The notes beneath the pieces were generated by a model, which did not search any database, was not told the origin of the DNA, and saw nothing but the letters and a program-made list of their open reading frames with translations. Shown one piece after another: positions 16,969 to 25,102 of a DNA stretch of 64,000 nucleotides (its first letter is position 1; the number at the start of each line of letters is the position of its first letter). This DNA comes from Paenibacillus algicola (GTDB taxonomy: Bacteria; Bacillota; Bacilli; Paenibacillales; Paenibacillaceae): assembly GCF_005577435.1 (NCBI RefSeq), contig NZ_CP040396.1, positions 1,315,501 to 1,379,500 of the forward strand, written 5' to 3'. The position numbers and the translations under genes were made by a program.

Positions 16969-17970
16969 ATGGTTAACCATACAGATATTTTGATATATCA
17001 GACTGAAGACGGGAATACCAAGATTGACGTGAAGTTGGAAAATGGAACAGTCTGGATGACTCAAAAGGCAATTGCGGAGTTGTACCAGACAAGCTCGCAA
17101 AACATCACTCTCCATATCAAGAATATATATGAAGAAGAGGAATTGTATTTTGAGTCAACTTGTAAGGAATACTTACAAGTTCAAATTGAAGGGTCAAGAA
17201 AAGTTGAACGCCGTGCAAAACATTATAATCTTGAAATGATAATCGCCATTGGCTATCGTGTTCGTTCTCATAGAGGTACGCAATTCAGACGTTGGGCAAC
17301 AGAGCGGCTAAACGAATACCTTGTCAAAGGATTTACAATGGACGATGAACGGTTGAAGGATATGCGTAATTTCGGTCAAGATTATTTTGATGAATTACTT
17401 GGTCGCATTCGTGACATTCGTGCATCGGAGAAAAGATTTTACCGTAAAATCACGGATATCTATGCTACGTCCATCGATTACGATTCACAAGCAGACTTGT
17501 CCAAAGATTTTTTCGCTACCGTTCAGAATAAACTGCATTTTGCTATTCATGGACATACAGCAGCTGAATTAATCGCAGACCGTGCCGATGCGGAGAAAGA
17601 CAATATGGGGCTAACAAATTGGAAGGGCGATAAAGTAAGAAAGTCCGATGTTACTATCGCAAAAAATTACTTGTCGGACAAGGAAATGCAGTCCTTGAAT
17701 CGTATTGTAACCATGTATCTGGACTATGCAGAAGATCAAGCGGAACGACAAAATCCAATGTTTATGAAGGATTGGATTGAAAAGTTGAATTCGTTCTTAA
17801 AGTTTAATGAGCGTGAGATTTTGACTAATGCAGGAAAAATTTCGCAAGAGGTTGCAGAGAAATTGGCTGCGGCTGAGTATGAAAAGTTCAATCAGCAGAG
17901 GCTGACTATTGAAGTGAACGATGATTTTGATGACTTTGTGAAGCAGAATCGATTGCATAGAAAACATTAA
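16969..17970 (+). CDS. RhuM-family protein
   Basis: A 333-residue protein recognised as the RhuM (virulence protein) family from its N-terminal pattern DILIYQTEDGNTKIDVKLEN, WMTQKAIAELY, NITLHIKNIYEEEEL and YNLEMIIAIGYRVRSHRGTQFRRWA. The N-terminal part resembles a Bro/KilA-N-type DNA-binding region with a predicted helix-turn-helix (MTQKAIAELYQTSSQNITLH). Length fits the family. Its biochemical role is unknown; members are common on genomic islands and near restriction systems. It is the first gene of the element, has a weak AGAGAGG ribosome binding site and its own terminator. It may be a stability or defence cargo gene. Confidence 0.85.
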   Translation: MVNHTDILIYQTEDGNTKIDVKLENGTVWMTQKAIAELYQTSSQNITLHIKNIYEEEELYFESTCKEYLQVQIEGSRKVERRAKHYNLEMIIAIGYRVRSHRGTQFRRWATERLNEYLVKGFTMDDERLKDMRNFGQDYFDELLGRIRDIRASEKRFYRKITDIYATSIDYDSQADLSKDFFATVQNKLHFAIHGHTAAELIADRADAEKDNMGLTNWKGDKVRKSDVTIAKNYLSDKEMQSLNRIVTMYLDYAEDQAERQNPMFMKDWIEKLNSFLKFNEREILTNAGKISQEVAEKLAAAEYEKFNQQRLTIEVNDDFDDFVKQNRLHRKH

Positions 17971-17979
17971 TTTATAGTG

Positions 17980-18018
17980 GGAGGAAAGGACATCAAACAG
18001 CCTTTCCTCCAGCTTTTT
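17980..18018 (+). terminator. Terminator after rhuM
   Basis: GGAGGAAAGG (17980-17989) pairs perfectly with CCTTTCCTCC (18001-18010), followed by AGC and a T run. Confidence 0.85.
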
Positions 18019-18166
18019 TAGTGCCTTTTTATAAGCTAACTCTCTTTCTGTCTCTTCACAGTTAAATCTTTGCAAGGCTAAAATCGCAGTGTTCTTTTAG
18101 TCCTCTGACCTCAGCGGTGGCATTAGCTCTTTATATTTAATCGGTTATTGTACAAGATAGATGCTA

Positions 18167-18175
18167 CATAAAATA
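18167..18175 (+). promoter_or_regulatory. Sigma-K-like -10 sequence (tentative)
   Basis: CATAAAATA matches the sigma-K -10 consensus CATAnnnTA. It lies 36 nt before the small ORF that precedes the recombinase. A convincing -35 at the right distance was not found (TGTACA at 18149-18154 is 12 nt away), so this is only suggestive of mother-cell expression. Confidence 0.35.
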
Positions 18176-18210
18176 AATAAACGATATACATGACGAGAGG
18201 AGAATGCCCG

Positions 18211-18381
18211 ATGTCAAGGGTTTTAAATAAAGCATATCGTATTCATCTTCAATCTGGACAAGGGAATCTCAATGAAATGATTGATGAACTTGCCAGACAG
18301 GTTGTTCGTAAAAATATAGATGAATTTCAAGCAAACAATTACCGTGCAAAAAAAATCACAGCTTTGGGACGTGCCGTTTAG
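18211..18381 (+). CDS. Small ORF before recombinase, possible directionality factor
   Basis: A 56-residue charged protein (starting MSRVLNKAYRIHLQSGQGNL, later DELARQVVRKNI and YRAKKITALGRAV). The start is 7 nt after GAGAGGAGA; an in-frame ATG seven codons upstream has no ribosome binding site. No family recognised. It sits directly before the recombinase in the same direction, with a hairpin between them. SPbeta of B. subtilis uses SprB, a protein of about this size, as the recombination directionality factor for excision at spsM. A similar role here is a hypothesis based on size and position only. Confidence 0.55.
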   Translation: MSRVLNKAYRIHLQSGQGNLNEMIDELARQVVRKNIDEFQANNYRAKKITALGRAV

Positions 18382-18410
18382 AAAGTAGCTGTTTATATAT
18401 TGGAACATTC

Positions 18411-18456
18411 AGCAATCCCTTTGGCTTGAGCTTGATTCGTCAGAGGGATTGCTTTT
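18411..18456 (+). terminator. Hairpin between small ORF and recombinase
   Basis: AGCAATCCCT (18411-18420) pairs perfectly with AGGGATTGCT (18444-18453), followed by a short T run, 22 nt before the recombinase start. It could be a terminator or attenuator, which would limit read-through into the recombinase gene. Confidence 0.65.
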
Positions 18457-18477
18457 ATGTAAGGGGAATGATTCAGT

Positions 18478-20076
18478 ATGACAAAAGCAGCGATATACGT
18501 TCGTGTCAGTACGACGAAGGACAGTCAGAAGGATAGCCCAGAACACCAGATTTCCGCATGCAAGCACTACGCAGAGGATATGGGCTGGGAGACAGGCGAG
18601 GACATCATTTATGAAGACAGAGAGTCAGGAGCAAACATTACCGACAGACAAGCGATTCAGCAGGTCGTTAGAGATGCACAGCGTGGTGCGTTTCAGGTTA
18701 TCATATTCGCCGCACTATCTCGTTTCGCGCGTGACATCGGGGATTCCATCAGCTTAAAACGGAAGATGGTCAATGCCTTAAATATCAGGCTTATTTCTAT
18801 AGATGACCATTATGATTCAGACCGAGACGATGAAATGTTATTTTCGATTATTTCCAGCGTCAACCAATCGGTGAGTGAACAAATTAGTCGCAGCTCACGC
18901 CGCGGCAAACGGGAATCAGCGCTAAAAGGAAACTTTACAGGCAGCCGCGCTCCTTACGGATATTATAGGGAAAATAGAAACGGATTAAAGGTGCTTGTAC
19001 CTGATGATCAGCAAACCGGAGTTGTGCGTACCATATTTCAGCTCTATACGGCGAATAAGATGGGCGAAAAAGCGATTGTCGAGTATCTGAACGATAAGGG
19101 TATTCCTTCGCCCAAGGATGGATTGTGGGGCACTACAACTATACAACGAATCCTTCAGAATGAGGCGTACATTGGGAAGAACCGTTCTTCAAAGTATGAA
19201 ACCAAGAAGGTCTACACCAACGTGAACGATACATCAGAAAGAAAAAAAGTATTGGTACAGCGACCGAAGAGTGAATGGCGGTATGCTAACAAGGTTGTCA
19301 CACACCAAGCGATTATTGACGAGGATACGTTTCAGTTAGCGCAAGCTTTGCGGCTTGAACGAGGTGGCGGTGAGCGAGGCGGCGTAAGGCAAAAAATCAA
19401 TGTCTTTGCAGGGATTATGAAATGTGCGCATTGTGGATCATCTGTGGTCAGCATGAAATCCAAAAGTAAAAAGACAGACCGTGATGAAAGAGAATACCGA
19501 TATCTAATCTGTTCCAGACGACGACGACTAGGTGATACGGGATGCAGCAATGATTTTTGGCTTCCCTATCATCCATTTCGAGATGAACTAATCGACACTT
19601 TATCTATTATGCTTAGGAACATAACCTCGGCGGAGGAATTGCTGGAGAAACACAAAGGACTCATTCAAATTAATCAATCAGACTTGGAAAGTGAAATGAA
19701 AAAGCTGCAGAAGCGAATGGCTGACAATCGCAAATGCCTATTTGAACTGCGACGTGAGAAAATGTCAGGTCAGTTCCACGATGAGGAACAATACAATATA
19801 GAAAAAGCGATATATGAAAAGGAAATTGTACAGTGCGAAAAAAGACTTGCGGAATTGACAGAAGAACAACGTAAGAAATCTGATTTAACCGAACTATATG
19901 AGCAAGTCATGGATATGTTGGATGAGCTGCTGGATTTGGATTTTGATTCATTCGATGAGATGCAGTTGATTCTGAAAAAGTTACTGTCTCAAATTAAAGT
20001 TAGCCGTGATGGTGAAATTCAGGTCGTTATGACATTCGGGCTTTCGTTACAAGAACCGGAAGGCGAGAAGAAGTAA
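18478..20076 (+). CDS. Large serine recombinase of the gerE element
   Basis: A 532-residue site-specific recombinase. The N-terminal resolvase domain has AAIYVRVSTTKD with the nucleophile Ser11 and the conserved LSRFARD block near residue 80. The recombinase domain (about 155-290) includes APYGYYRE and LNDKGIPSPKDG. A zinc-ribbon follows (Cys316, Cys319, Cys345, Cys356), then a coiled coil (about 370-480). Size and layout match SpoIVCA and SprA, the enzymes that excise skin and SPbeta. The start follows AAGGGG. It is the only recombinase seen in the interval, so it is the obvious candidate for integration and excision at gerE. Its 3' end abuts a remnant of the right element junction. Confidence 0.93.
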   Translation: MTKAAIYVRVSTTKDSQKDSPEHQISACKHYAEDMGWETGEDIIYEDRESGANITDRQAIQQVVRDAQRGAFQVIIFAALSRFARDIGDSISLKRKMVNALNIRLISIDDHYDSDRDDEMLFSIISSVNQSVSEQISRSSRRGKRESALKGNFTGSRAPYGYYRENRNGLKVLVPDDQQTGVVRTIFQLYTANKMGEKAIVEYLNDKGIPSPKDGLWGTTTIQRILQNEAYIGKNRSSKYETKKVYTNVNDTSERKKVLVQRPKSEWRYANKVVTHQAIIDEDTFQLAQALRLERGGGERGGVRQKINVFAGIMKCAHCGSSVVSMKSKSKKTDRDEREYRYLICSRRRRLGDTGCSNDFWLPYHPFRDELIDTLSIMLRNITSAEELLEKHKGLIQINQSDLESEMKKLQKRMADNRKCLFELRREKMSGQFHDEEQYNIEKAIYEKEIVQCEKRLAELTEEQRKKSDLTELYEQVMDMLDELLDLDFDSFDEMQLILKKLLSQIKVSRDGEIQVVMTFGLSLQEPEGEKK

Positions 20077-20131
20077 CATTATGCTGAAGGTGATGACCGG
20101 CCCTTCTCCGTGTGCTTCAAACCCCATCTCC
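20075..20131 (+). pseudogene. Remnant of lipoprotein gene joined to an att half-site
   Basis: 20075-20104 matches the lipoprotein gene at 31825-31854 with one mismatch (AACATTATGCTGAAGGTGAT and on). 20105-20131 then matches the attR2 left flank at 32069-32095 with one mismatch (including GTGTGCTTCAAACCCC). About 215 bp present between these parts in the intact copy are missing. This shows that the order recombinase-lipoprotein-attR once existed directly here, before the transporter cargo came to lie downstream. Confidence 0.75.
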
Positions 20132-20151
20132 CGGGAGATGGGGTTTGAAGC
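20110..20151. repeat. Perfect palindrome, att-like and terminator-like
   Basis: GCTTCAAACCCCATCTCCC (20114-20132) is followed directly by its exact complement (20133-20151). It lies between the convergent recombinase and response-regulator genes, so it can act as a hairpin terminator. The arms GTGTGCTTCAAACC and GGTTTGAAGC are separated by 18 bp, exactly the spacing of the arms in the reconstructed attP, so it also looks like a symmetric recombinase binding site. Confidence 0.8.
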
Positions 20152-20157
20152 AAGAGG

Positions 20158-21219
20158 TTATTCCTGTTCAAGAGAACCGTATGTCTTGCGATAGGCACTG
20201 GCTGACAGGCCGCAGTGCTTCTTGAACGTCCTCGCAAAATGAGGGTAATCGGCATAACCGACCTTCTGCGAAATTTCATAGGTTTTGAAGTGAGACTGCT
20301 GTAAGTACTTCATGGCGCGCTCCATTCGGTATCGGGTTAAATATTGAATGAATGGAACCCCCATTTCTTCACTGAAGCTCCGGCTCAGATAGGAGACAGA
20401 CACCCCCAGCTTGGCAGCCACGCTTTTAAGCGACAGGCTTTCATCCGGGTAACAGGCTTCCAAATGCGCTACGGCCTTGTCTACCACATGGCGGCTGCTC
20501 CAGCTTCTGGAGCCGCGAATCTCCTCCAACAGAGCCATTACACGCTGCTCAAACATGAATGGATGCTTAGATCCTTCCTGAAGGTCAGTATCATTCTCCG
20601 TGTCCTGGATTTTACGCGAGCTTTTTCGGGATATTTCCTGCTTCACGAAATGAAGCAGCTCCGAATACAGGGCGGGGGAGATTCCGGGCTGATGTGCTTC
20701 TTCCGCCCACGTCAGGGCACGAATCCGAACCAATTCCTCTTGAAGTCCCTCTTCATCCGTACTCCACAATAAATCGCATAGCCGCAAGCCATGCTCTTTG
20801 CACTGCCACACCCAATCAGGCCTCGGGCTTAAAGGAGCAGGCCGCCGGGCTTCCAGCTTGGCATATGTACGATCCAGCGCATCATAAAGCGATTCCACTT
20901 CTACCGGCTTCAGCAAATAATCAACGGCGCCCAGCTGCAAGGACTGTCTGGCATATTCAAATTCAGCATAGCCCGTCAGCAGAATGATTTCTGCCGGATC
21001 GCTGTTATCCTTCAGTGCCTTAATGAGCTGGAGTCCATCTATAACCGGCATGCGGATATCTGTAATCATAAGCGCGGCCTGATGCTGCCCCTGCAGATCT
21101 AAAGCCTCCCGGCCATTGCTGGCGATGCCGACAATATAGAAATGAGGATGGTCATTCACCAGCTTGGTCAGGCTGAGCTTGATCATACGTTCATCATCTA
21201 CCACAATGACAGAATACAT
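20158..21219 (-). CDS. AraC-type response regulator (YesN-like)
   Basis: A 353-residue protein. The receiver domain (residues 1-120) has VVDDE near the N-terminus and the phosphoacceptor Asp in ITDIRMPVIDG near residue 55, with a conserved Lys in LLKPVE. The C-terminal 100 residues are an AraC double HTH (LGVSVSYLSRSFSEEMG and KVGYADYPHFARTFKKHCGL). The start at MYSVIVVDDE overlaps the kinase stop (TAATG) and follows GGAGG by 7 nt. With the upstream kinase it forms a two-component system, divergently oriented from a sugar transporter that it probably controls. Confidence 0.92.
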   Translation of the reverse strand: MYSVIVVDDERMIKLSLTKLVNDHPHFYIVGIASNGREALDLQGQHQAALMITDIRMPVIDGLQLIKALKDNSDPAEIILLTGYAEFEYARQSLQLGAVDYLLKPVEVESLYDALDRTYAKLEARRPAPLSPRPDWVWQCKEHGLRLCDLLWSTDEEGLQEELVRIRALTWAEEAHQPGISPALYSELLHFVKQEISRKSSRKIQDTENDTDLQEGSKHPFMFEQRVMALLEEIRGSRSWSSRHVVDKAVAHLEACYPDESLSLKSVAAKLGVSVSYLSRSFSEEMGVPFIQYLTRYRMERAMKYLQQSHFKTYEISQKVGYADYPHFARTFKKHCGLSASAYRKTYGSLEQE

Positions 21220-23030
21220 TAGCATCCCTCCGGAACGTAATATAGTTGTTTATTCATAGGGAGGCGGAGTTCAACGGTGGTTCCCTCCTTCGAAGATTGA
21301 ATGAAGCGCAGTCCGTAAGGCGAGCCAAAGTGAAGTACAATCCGGGAATGCACATTCCACAACCCGATGGAAGCGTGAGCGAGTCGGCTTGAATCGGATG
21401 ATGAGGCCTTCTCGAATTGTTGATTAAGTGAATCCATTTTTTCCGGAGACATCCCATGCCCATGATCAGTAATGTGAACGCAATAGTGATTCTCTACGAC
21501 ACGGCCAGTAATAGCCAGGTAGCTAGGCGGAAGCATAGGCTTGTCATATCCATGCTTGAATGCATTTTCGACTAAAGGCTGCAGTGTGAATCGGGGAACC
21601 TTGACCTGCATAAGGTCATTGGGTTCCGCTTCAAGAACCGTTTTCAGCTCGGAATAGCGCTCCTTTTGAATAGAAAGGTATGTGGTTATATGTTGGAGCT
21701 CTTCCTCCAAAGATACGACGGCCGTGCCATCCTGGCTGTTATAGCGAAATAACCGGGCCAGTGAAGCTGTCATTTTGCTAATGGAGGTGTTGCCTTCCAG
21801 AATCGCATAAGAGTTAATGATCTCTAGCGAATTATATAAAAAGTGCGGATTAATCTGTGACTGCATCGCGAGCAGCCGGGAGTCCTTTTGTTGAATTTGC
21901 AGTTCCTTCTCCTGAAGCTGCTTCATGTAGATCACCTCGTTCTGCTGTTGTATCCGAGTGAGCATTTTATTAAAGCTGCGATTGAGGCTGCCGAGCTCGT
22001 CATTGCGCCGATCATCTGCGCGGGAGGTAAGGTCACCGTTCTCCGCCCGGTTCATATGATTCTTCAGGCGCAGGAGCGCCCGGGTCAAGGTCATAGAATA
22101 TCCTCCCACAAGAAGCAGGGCGAGCCCAATTAAAGAGAGCCCGACGATGACGGAAATGTTACGCTGCTGAATCAGAAGTGCGGTCATTTCTCGAATTGGA
22201 TAGTAGGAAAGTGTCGTCCAGCCGGTTGCGGTCGAGCGGTAATACACCGTAAGCGTCTGAACTCCCCGAATCTCTTCAAAAAAATATCCTTCGTAACTGC
22301 CATCAAGTCGCTGCGAAAGTGTAGCTGGAATCGGCTCCCCCCACTGCTGCTGATCAGGATGGTAAACATAACGATGTGAGGTATCCACAATTGATACCGG
22401 TGCTGAAGCGTCATCCTCTTCGTACTTGAAATTGCTGACGATCCGGGTAATCTCGGACAGATTTAGATCGAGCATCAGAACTCCCGCAGGTTGAAAATTA
22501 AGAGTACTGGCAATCAGTCGATATACCGAGATGACCGGGACTCCATGAACCCGGCTAATGCCTTCAATACCGAAACGGCCATGGGCTGGAGATAGCTGGA
22601 GGTAGGCTTGCGAGCGCTCCAACGAGTAGGCTGCACCCAGATTACTTGCCGAAATCTGATGAGTGTTTGTCATGATTGTATTATGTATATCCTTGCGTCC
22701 GGCATTTAAAGCAGGGAAGAGATCCTCTTGAATCTGCCGGGTCACGCTGAAGCGGTAATATTCGTCCAAGGGAGTAAGCTTTATAAATTTCTGAGTTAGG
22801 TGGTGGGTAAGAAAAGGCAGAGTCAGGTTTTCAAGGCCTTCCATATATGAGTCTAGACCACCGCTGATTTGACGCACAGCCTGCATCCCGGTATTGACGG
22901 CATTTTGCTCCATCAGCCTCATGGACTGATCGTACCAGAGCTTCCCAAGGATTAGAAAAGGAACGCAGATGAAAAAGAGAATCATGGAAAGAAGCTTCCT
23001 GCGGATCGTGAGCGGTACTATAATTTTCAT
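21219..23030 (-). CDS. Sensor histidine kinase (YesM-like)
   Basis: A 603-residue membrane kinase. It has an N-terminal membrane segment (about 14-30), an extracellular sensor domain (about 35-290), a second membrane segment (about 295-315, SVIVGLSLIGLALLLVGGYS), a HAMP region, a His_kinase domain with phosphoacceptor His in QINPHFLYNSLEI, and an HATPase with LVENAFKHG and HGHGMSPEK. This is the family typically paired with AraC-type regulators next to CUT1 sugar transporters in Paenibacillus. It probably senses extracellular oligosaccharide or the solute-binding protein. Its stop overlaps the regulator start. Confidence 0.93.
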   Translation of the reverse strand: MKIIVPLTIRRKLLSMILFFICVPFLILGKLWYDQSMRLMEQNAVNTGMQAVRQISGGLDSYMEGLENLTLPFLTHHLTQKFIKLTPLDEYYRFSVTRQIQEDLFPALNAGRKDIHNTIMTNTHQISASNLGAAYSLERSQAYLQLSPAHGRFGIEGISRVHGVPVISVYRLIASTLNFQPAGVLMLDLNLSEITRIVSNFKYEEDDASAPVSIVDTSHRYVYHPDQQQWGEPIPATLSQRLDGSYEGYFFEEIRGVQTLTVYYRSTATGWTTLSYYPIREMTALLIQQRNISVIVGLSLIGLALLLVGGYSMTLTRALLRLKNHMNRAENGDLTSRADDRRNDELGSLNRSFNKMLTRIQQQNEVIYMKQLQEKELQIQQKDSRLLAMQSQINPHFLYNSLEIINSYAILEGNTSISKMTASLARLFRYNSQDGTAVVSLEEELQHITTYLSIQKERYSELKTVLEAEPNDLMQVKVPRFTLQPLVENAFKHGYDKPMLPPSYLAITGRVVENHYCVHITDHGHGMSPEKMDSLNQQFEKASSSDSSRLAHASIGLWNVHSRIVLHFGSPYGLRFIQSSKEGTTVELRLPMNKQLYYVPEGC

Positions 23031-23250
23031 GGTTCACTCAACCCCAAATAAGAAATGACTGCCTGGATCACTGTAATTGTCATTTTATCACAGGGGATAA
23101 AGGAGTATAGATCAAAAACTCGAAGCGCTTACGATTCGAATAAAATACGACAAGTCGGACAATTATCATCATATTCAGGTAACAGAAGTGAAGGTAATAT
23201 GGTTGCATGACTTTCTAAAAATAAGATTTTGCGGGGGAGGAGGAGCAGAC

Positions 23251-24150
23251 ATGCAGAAAAGTTATATTCTCAGACATTGGGCTCTTTATTCAATGATTTT
23301 GCCTGGTGTGTTGTATTTTGTGGTCTTCAAATACATCCCCCTTCTGGGGAGTGTTATTGCATTTCAGGACTATAACGTGTTTAAAGGAATCCGGGAGAGT
23401 GCCTTCGTAGGCTTCAAGCACTTCCAGAACCTATTTGCCTATCCCGAATTTTATAGGGTATTGAAAAATACGATACTGATCAGTCTGTACAAAATTATAT
23501 TCGGGTTTCCGGCTCCGATTATTCTGGCGCTACTATTGAACGAAATCCGCAAAATGGCTTTTAAACGTACAATCCAAACGGTCATCTATCTGCCGCACTT
23601 TCTGTCTTGGGTTATCGTAGGTGGACTGGTCATTAATCTGCTGTCCCCTAATTACGGAATTGTAAATGAACTGCTACGTTATTTTGGACTTGAACCGATT
23701 TTTTTCCTGCAGGAGCCGGAATATTTTCGCTCAATCATTGTTCTCTCAGGTATTTGGAAGGAAGTTGGATGGAGTACTATTATTTTCCTTGCTGCCCTGG
23801 CCGGCGTGAATCCGGATCTGTACGAAGCCGCTGAAATGGATGGTGCGGGACGCCTTCGCAAAGCCATTAGCGTAACACTGCCTGCGATTATGCCTACCGT
23901 GGTAGTGCTGCTCCTGCTGAGAATTGGAGACTTTCTGGATCTAGGCTTTGAACAGGTATATATGCTGCTCAACCCGCTAGTAAAATCAACAGGAGAGATC
24001 ATTGATACCTATATTTATGAGGTCGGTCTGCTTGGAGCCCAATTCAGCTACACGACGGCTATCGGGATCTTCAAGTCCGTCGTCGGCTTAATCCTGATTG
24101 TTGGTGCCAATGAATTTAGCAAGCGTTACACGGGCCACTCCATTTATTGA
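23251..24150 (+). CDS. CUT1 ABC transporter permease (LplB-like)
   Basis: A 299-residue polytopic membrane protein with six predicted segments. The cytoplasmic EAA loop reads YEAAEMDGAGRLRKAISVTLP, diagnostic of the MalF-type permeases. The start is chosen at MQKSYIL, after GGGGAGGAGGAG; the longer frame from 23188 lacks this site. It forms the translocation channel with the second permease. The ATPase is absent from the cluster, as is normal for this family, which shares a common MsmX-like ATPase. It lies divergent from the two-component system. Confidence 0.93.
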   Translation: MQKSYILRHWALYSMILPGVLYFVVFKYIPLLGSVIAFQDYNVFKGIRESAFVGFKHFQNLFAYPEFYRVLKNTILISLYKIIFGFPAPIILALLLNEIRKMAFKRTIQTVIYLPHFLSWVIVGGLVINLLSPNYGIVNELLRYFGLEPIFFLQEPEYFRSIIVLSGIWKEVGWSTIIFLAALAGVNPDLYEAAEMDGAGRLRKAISVTLPAIMPTVVVLLLLRIGDFLDLGFEQVYMLLNPLVKSTGEIIDTYIYEVGLLGAQFSYTTAIGIFKSVVGLILIVGANEFSKRYTGHSIY

Positions 24151-24183
24151 TCATGATTCTCTAAGAAAAGGAGGCGATTCACC

Positions 24184-25053
24184 TTGAAGAAATCCAGGCA
24201 CTCAGGCAGTGCATTTGACCGGATCAATGGGCTATTTATGATATTGCTGTCAGCCAGCATGCTGTTTCCGTTCCTGTACATCGCCGCAGGCTCCCTGAGC
24301 AGTGGTACAGCCATTCTTCAAGGCCGGGTATCTATATTTCCTGTGGAATGGACATGGGTGAATTACCAAGCTGTGTTTCGGAATGCAGCCATCTGGAATT
24401 CCTTTGTGGTAACCGCCTTCATTACGGTTGTCGGCACCTTTTTTAACCTGCTGCTGACCTCGCTCATGGCTTACGGGCTTGCCCGCAAGGAACTGAGGGG
24501 ACGCACCTTGATCATGCTCTGTATTATTTTCACGATGATATTTCCAGCGCCGCTTATTCCTTCGTATTTGTTGGTTAAGTCGCTTGGTATGCTGAACACA
24601 CTGCAGGCTCTCATTGTTCCATCTGCCATCAGTGCATTTAACCTGATTATTATGATTTCTTTTTTCCGCAGCTTGCCTGAAGGCCTTCTTGAATCGGCTC
24701 GAATCGATGGGGCCGGGGAATACCGGACCTGGCTGAGCATCGCAATTCCTTTGTCCCTGCCTTCTATCACAACCATCGGCCTGTTTTATGCAGTCACACA
24801 TTGGAACTCCTATTTTGCAGCGATCATTTATATCCGGGATCCCAAGCTGTATCCGCTGCAGGTTAAGCTGAGGCAGCTGCTGGTGGAGAATGATGCAGAG
24901 CAAATGATGCAGGCGGTTGAGGTGAACTTATCCTCGCTGGAGGGGATCAAGATGGCTACGATTATCGTCGCTACGCTTCCGATTTTGTTTGTGTACCCGT
25001 TTATCCAGAAGCATTTTATTAAAGGCAGTATGCTGGGCTCTATAAAGGAGTAA
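24184..25053 (+). CDS. CUT1 ABC transporter permease (YtcP-like)
   Basis: A 289-residue MalG-type permease with six predicted membrane segments and the EAA loop ESARIDGAGEYRTWLSIAIP. The TTG start lies 9 nt after AAAGGAGG. The C-terminal KGSMLGSIKE is typical of the LplC/YtcP group. It pairs with the preceding permease. Substrate is probably an oligosaccharide; the neighbouring SGNH hydrolases suggest an acetylated one, which is inference. Confidence 0.93.
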   Translation: MKKSRHSGSAFDRINGLFMILLSASMLFPFLYIAAGSLSSGTAILQGRVSIFPVEWTWVNYQAVFRNAAIWNSFVVTAFITVVGTFFNLLLTSLMAYGLARKELRGRTLIMLCIIFTMIFPAPLIPSYLLVKSLGMLNTLQALIVPSAISAFNLIIMISFFRSLPEGLLESARIDGAGEYRTWLSIAIPLSLPSITTIGLFYAVTHWNSYFAAIIYIRDPKLYPLQVKLRQLLVENDAEQMMQAVEVNLSSLEGIKMATIIVATLPILFVYPFIQKHFIKGSMLGSIKE

Positions 25054-25102
25054 GGCCTGGTTTGATGCATACAAGCACAAGATGAAAAGGAGAGGGTTCT
25101 TT

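Noticed and set aside
20114..20151. Only an ordinary terminator
   Set aside because: It can end transcription, but the match of its left half to attR2 flanks and the attP-like arm spacing call for more than a terminator label, so it is reported as a repeat and finding.
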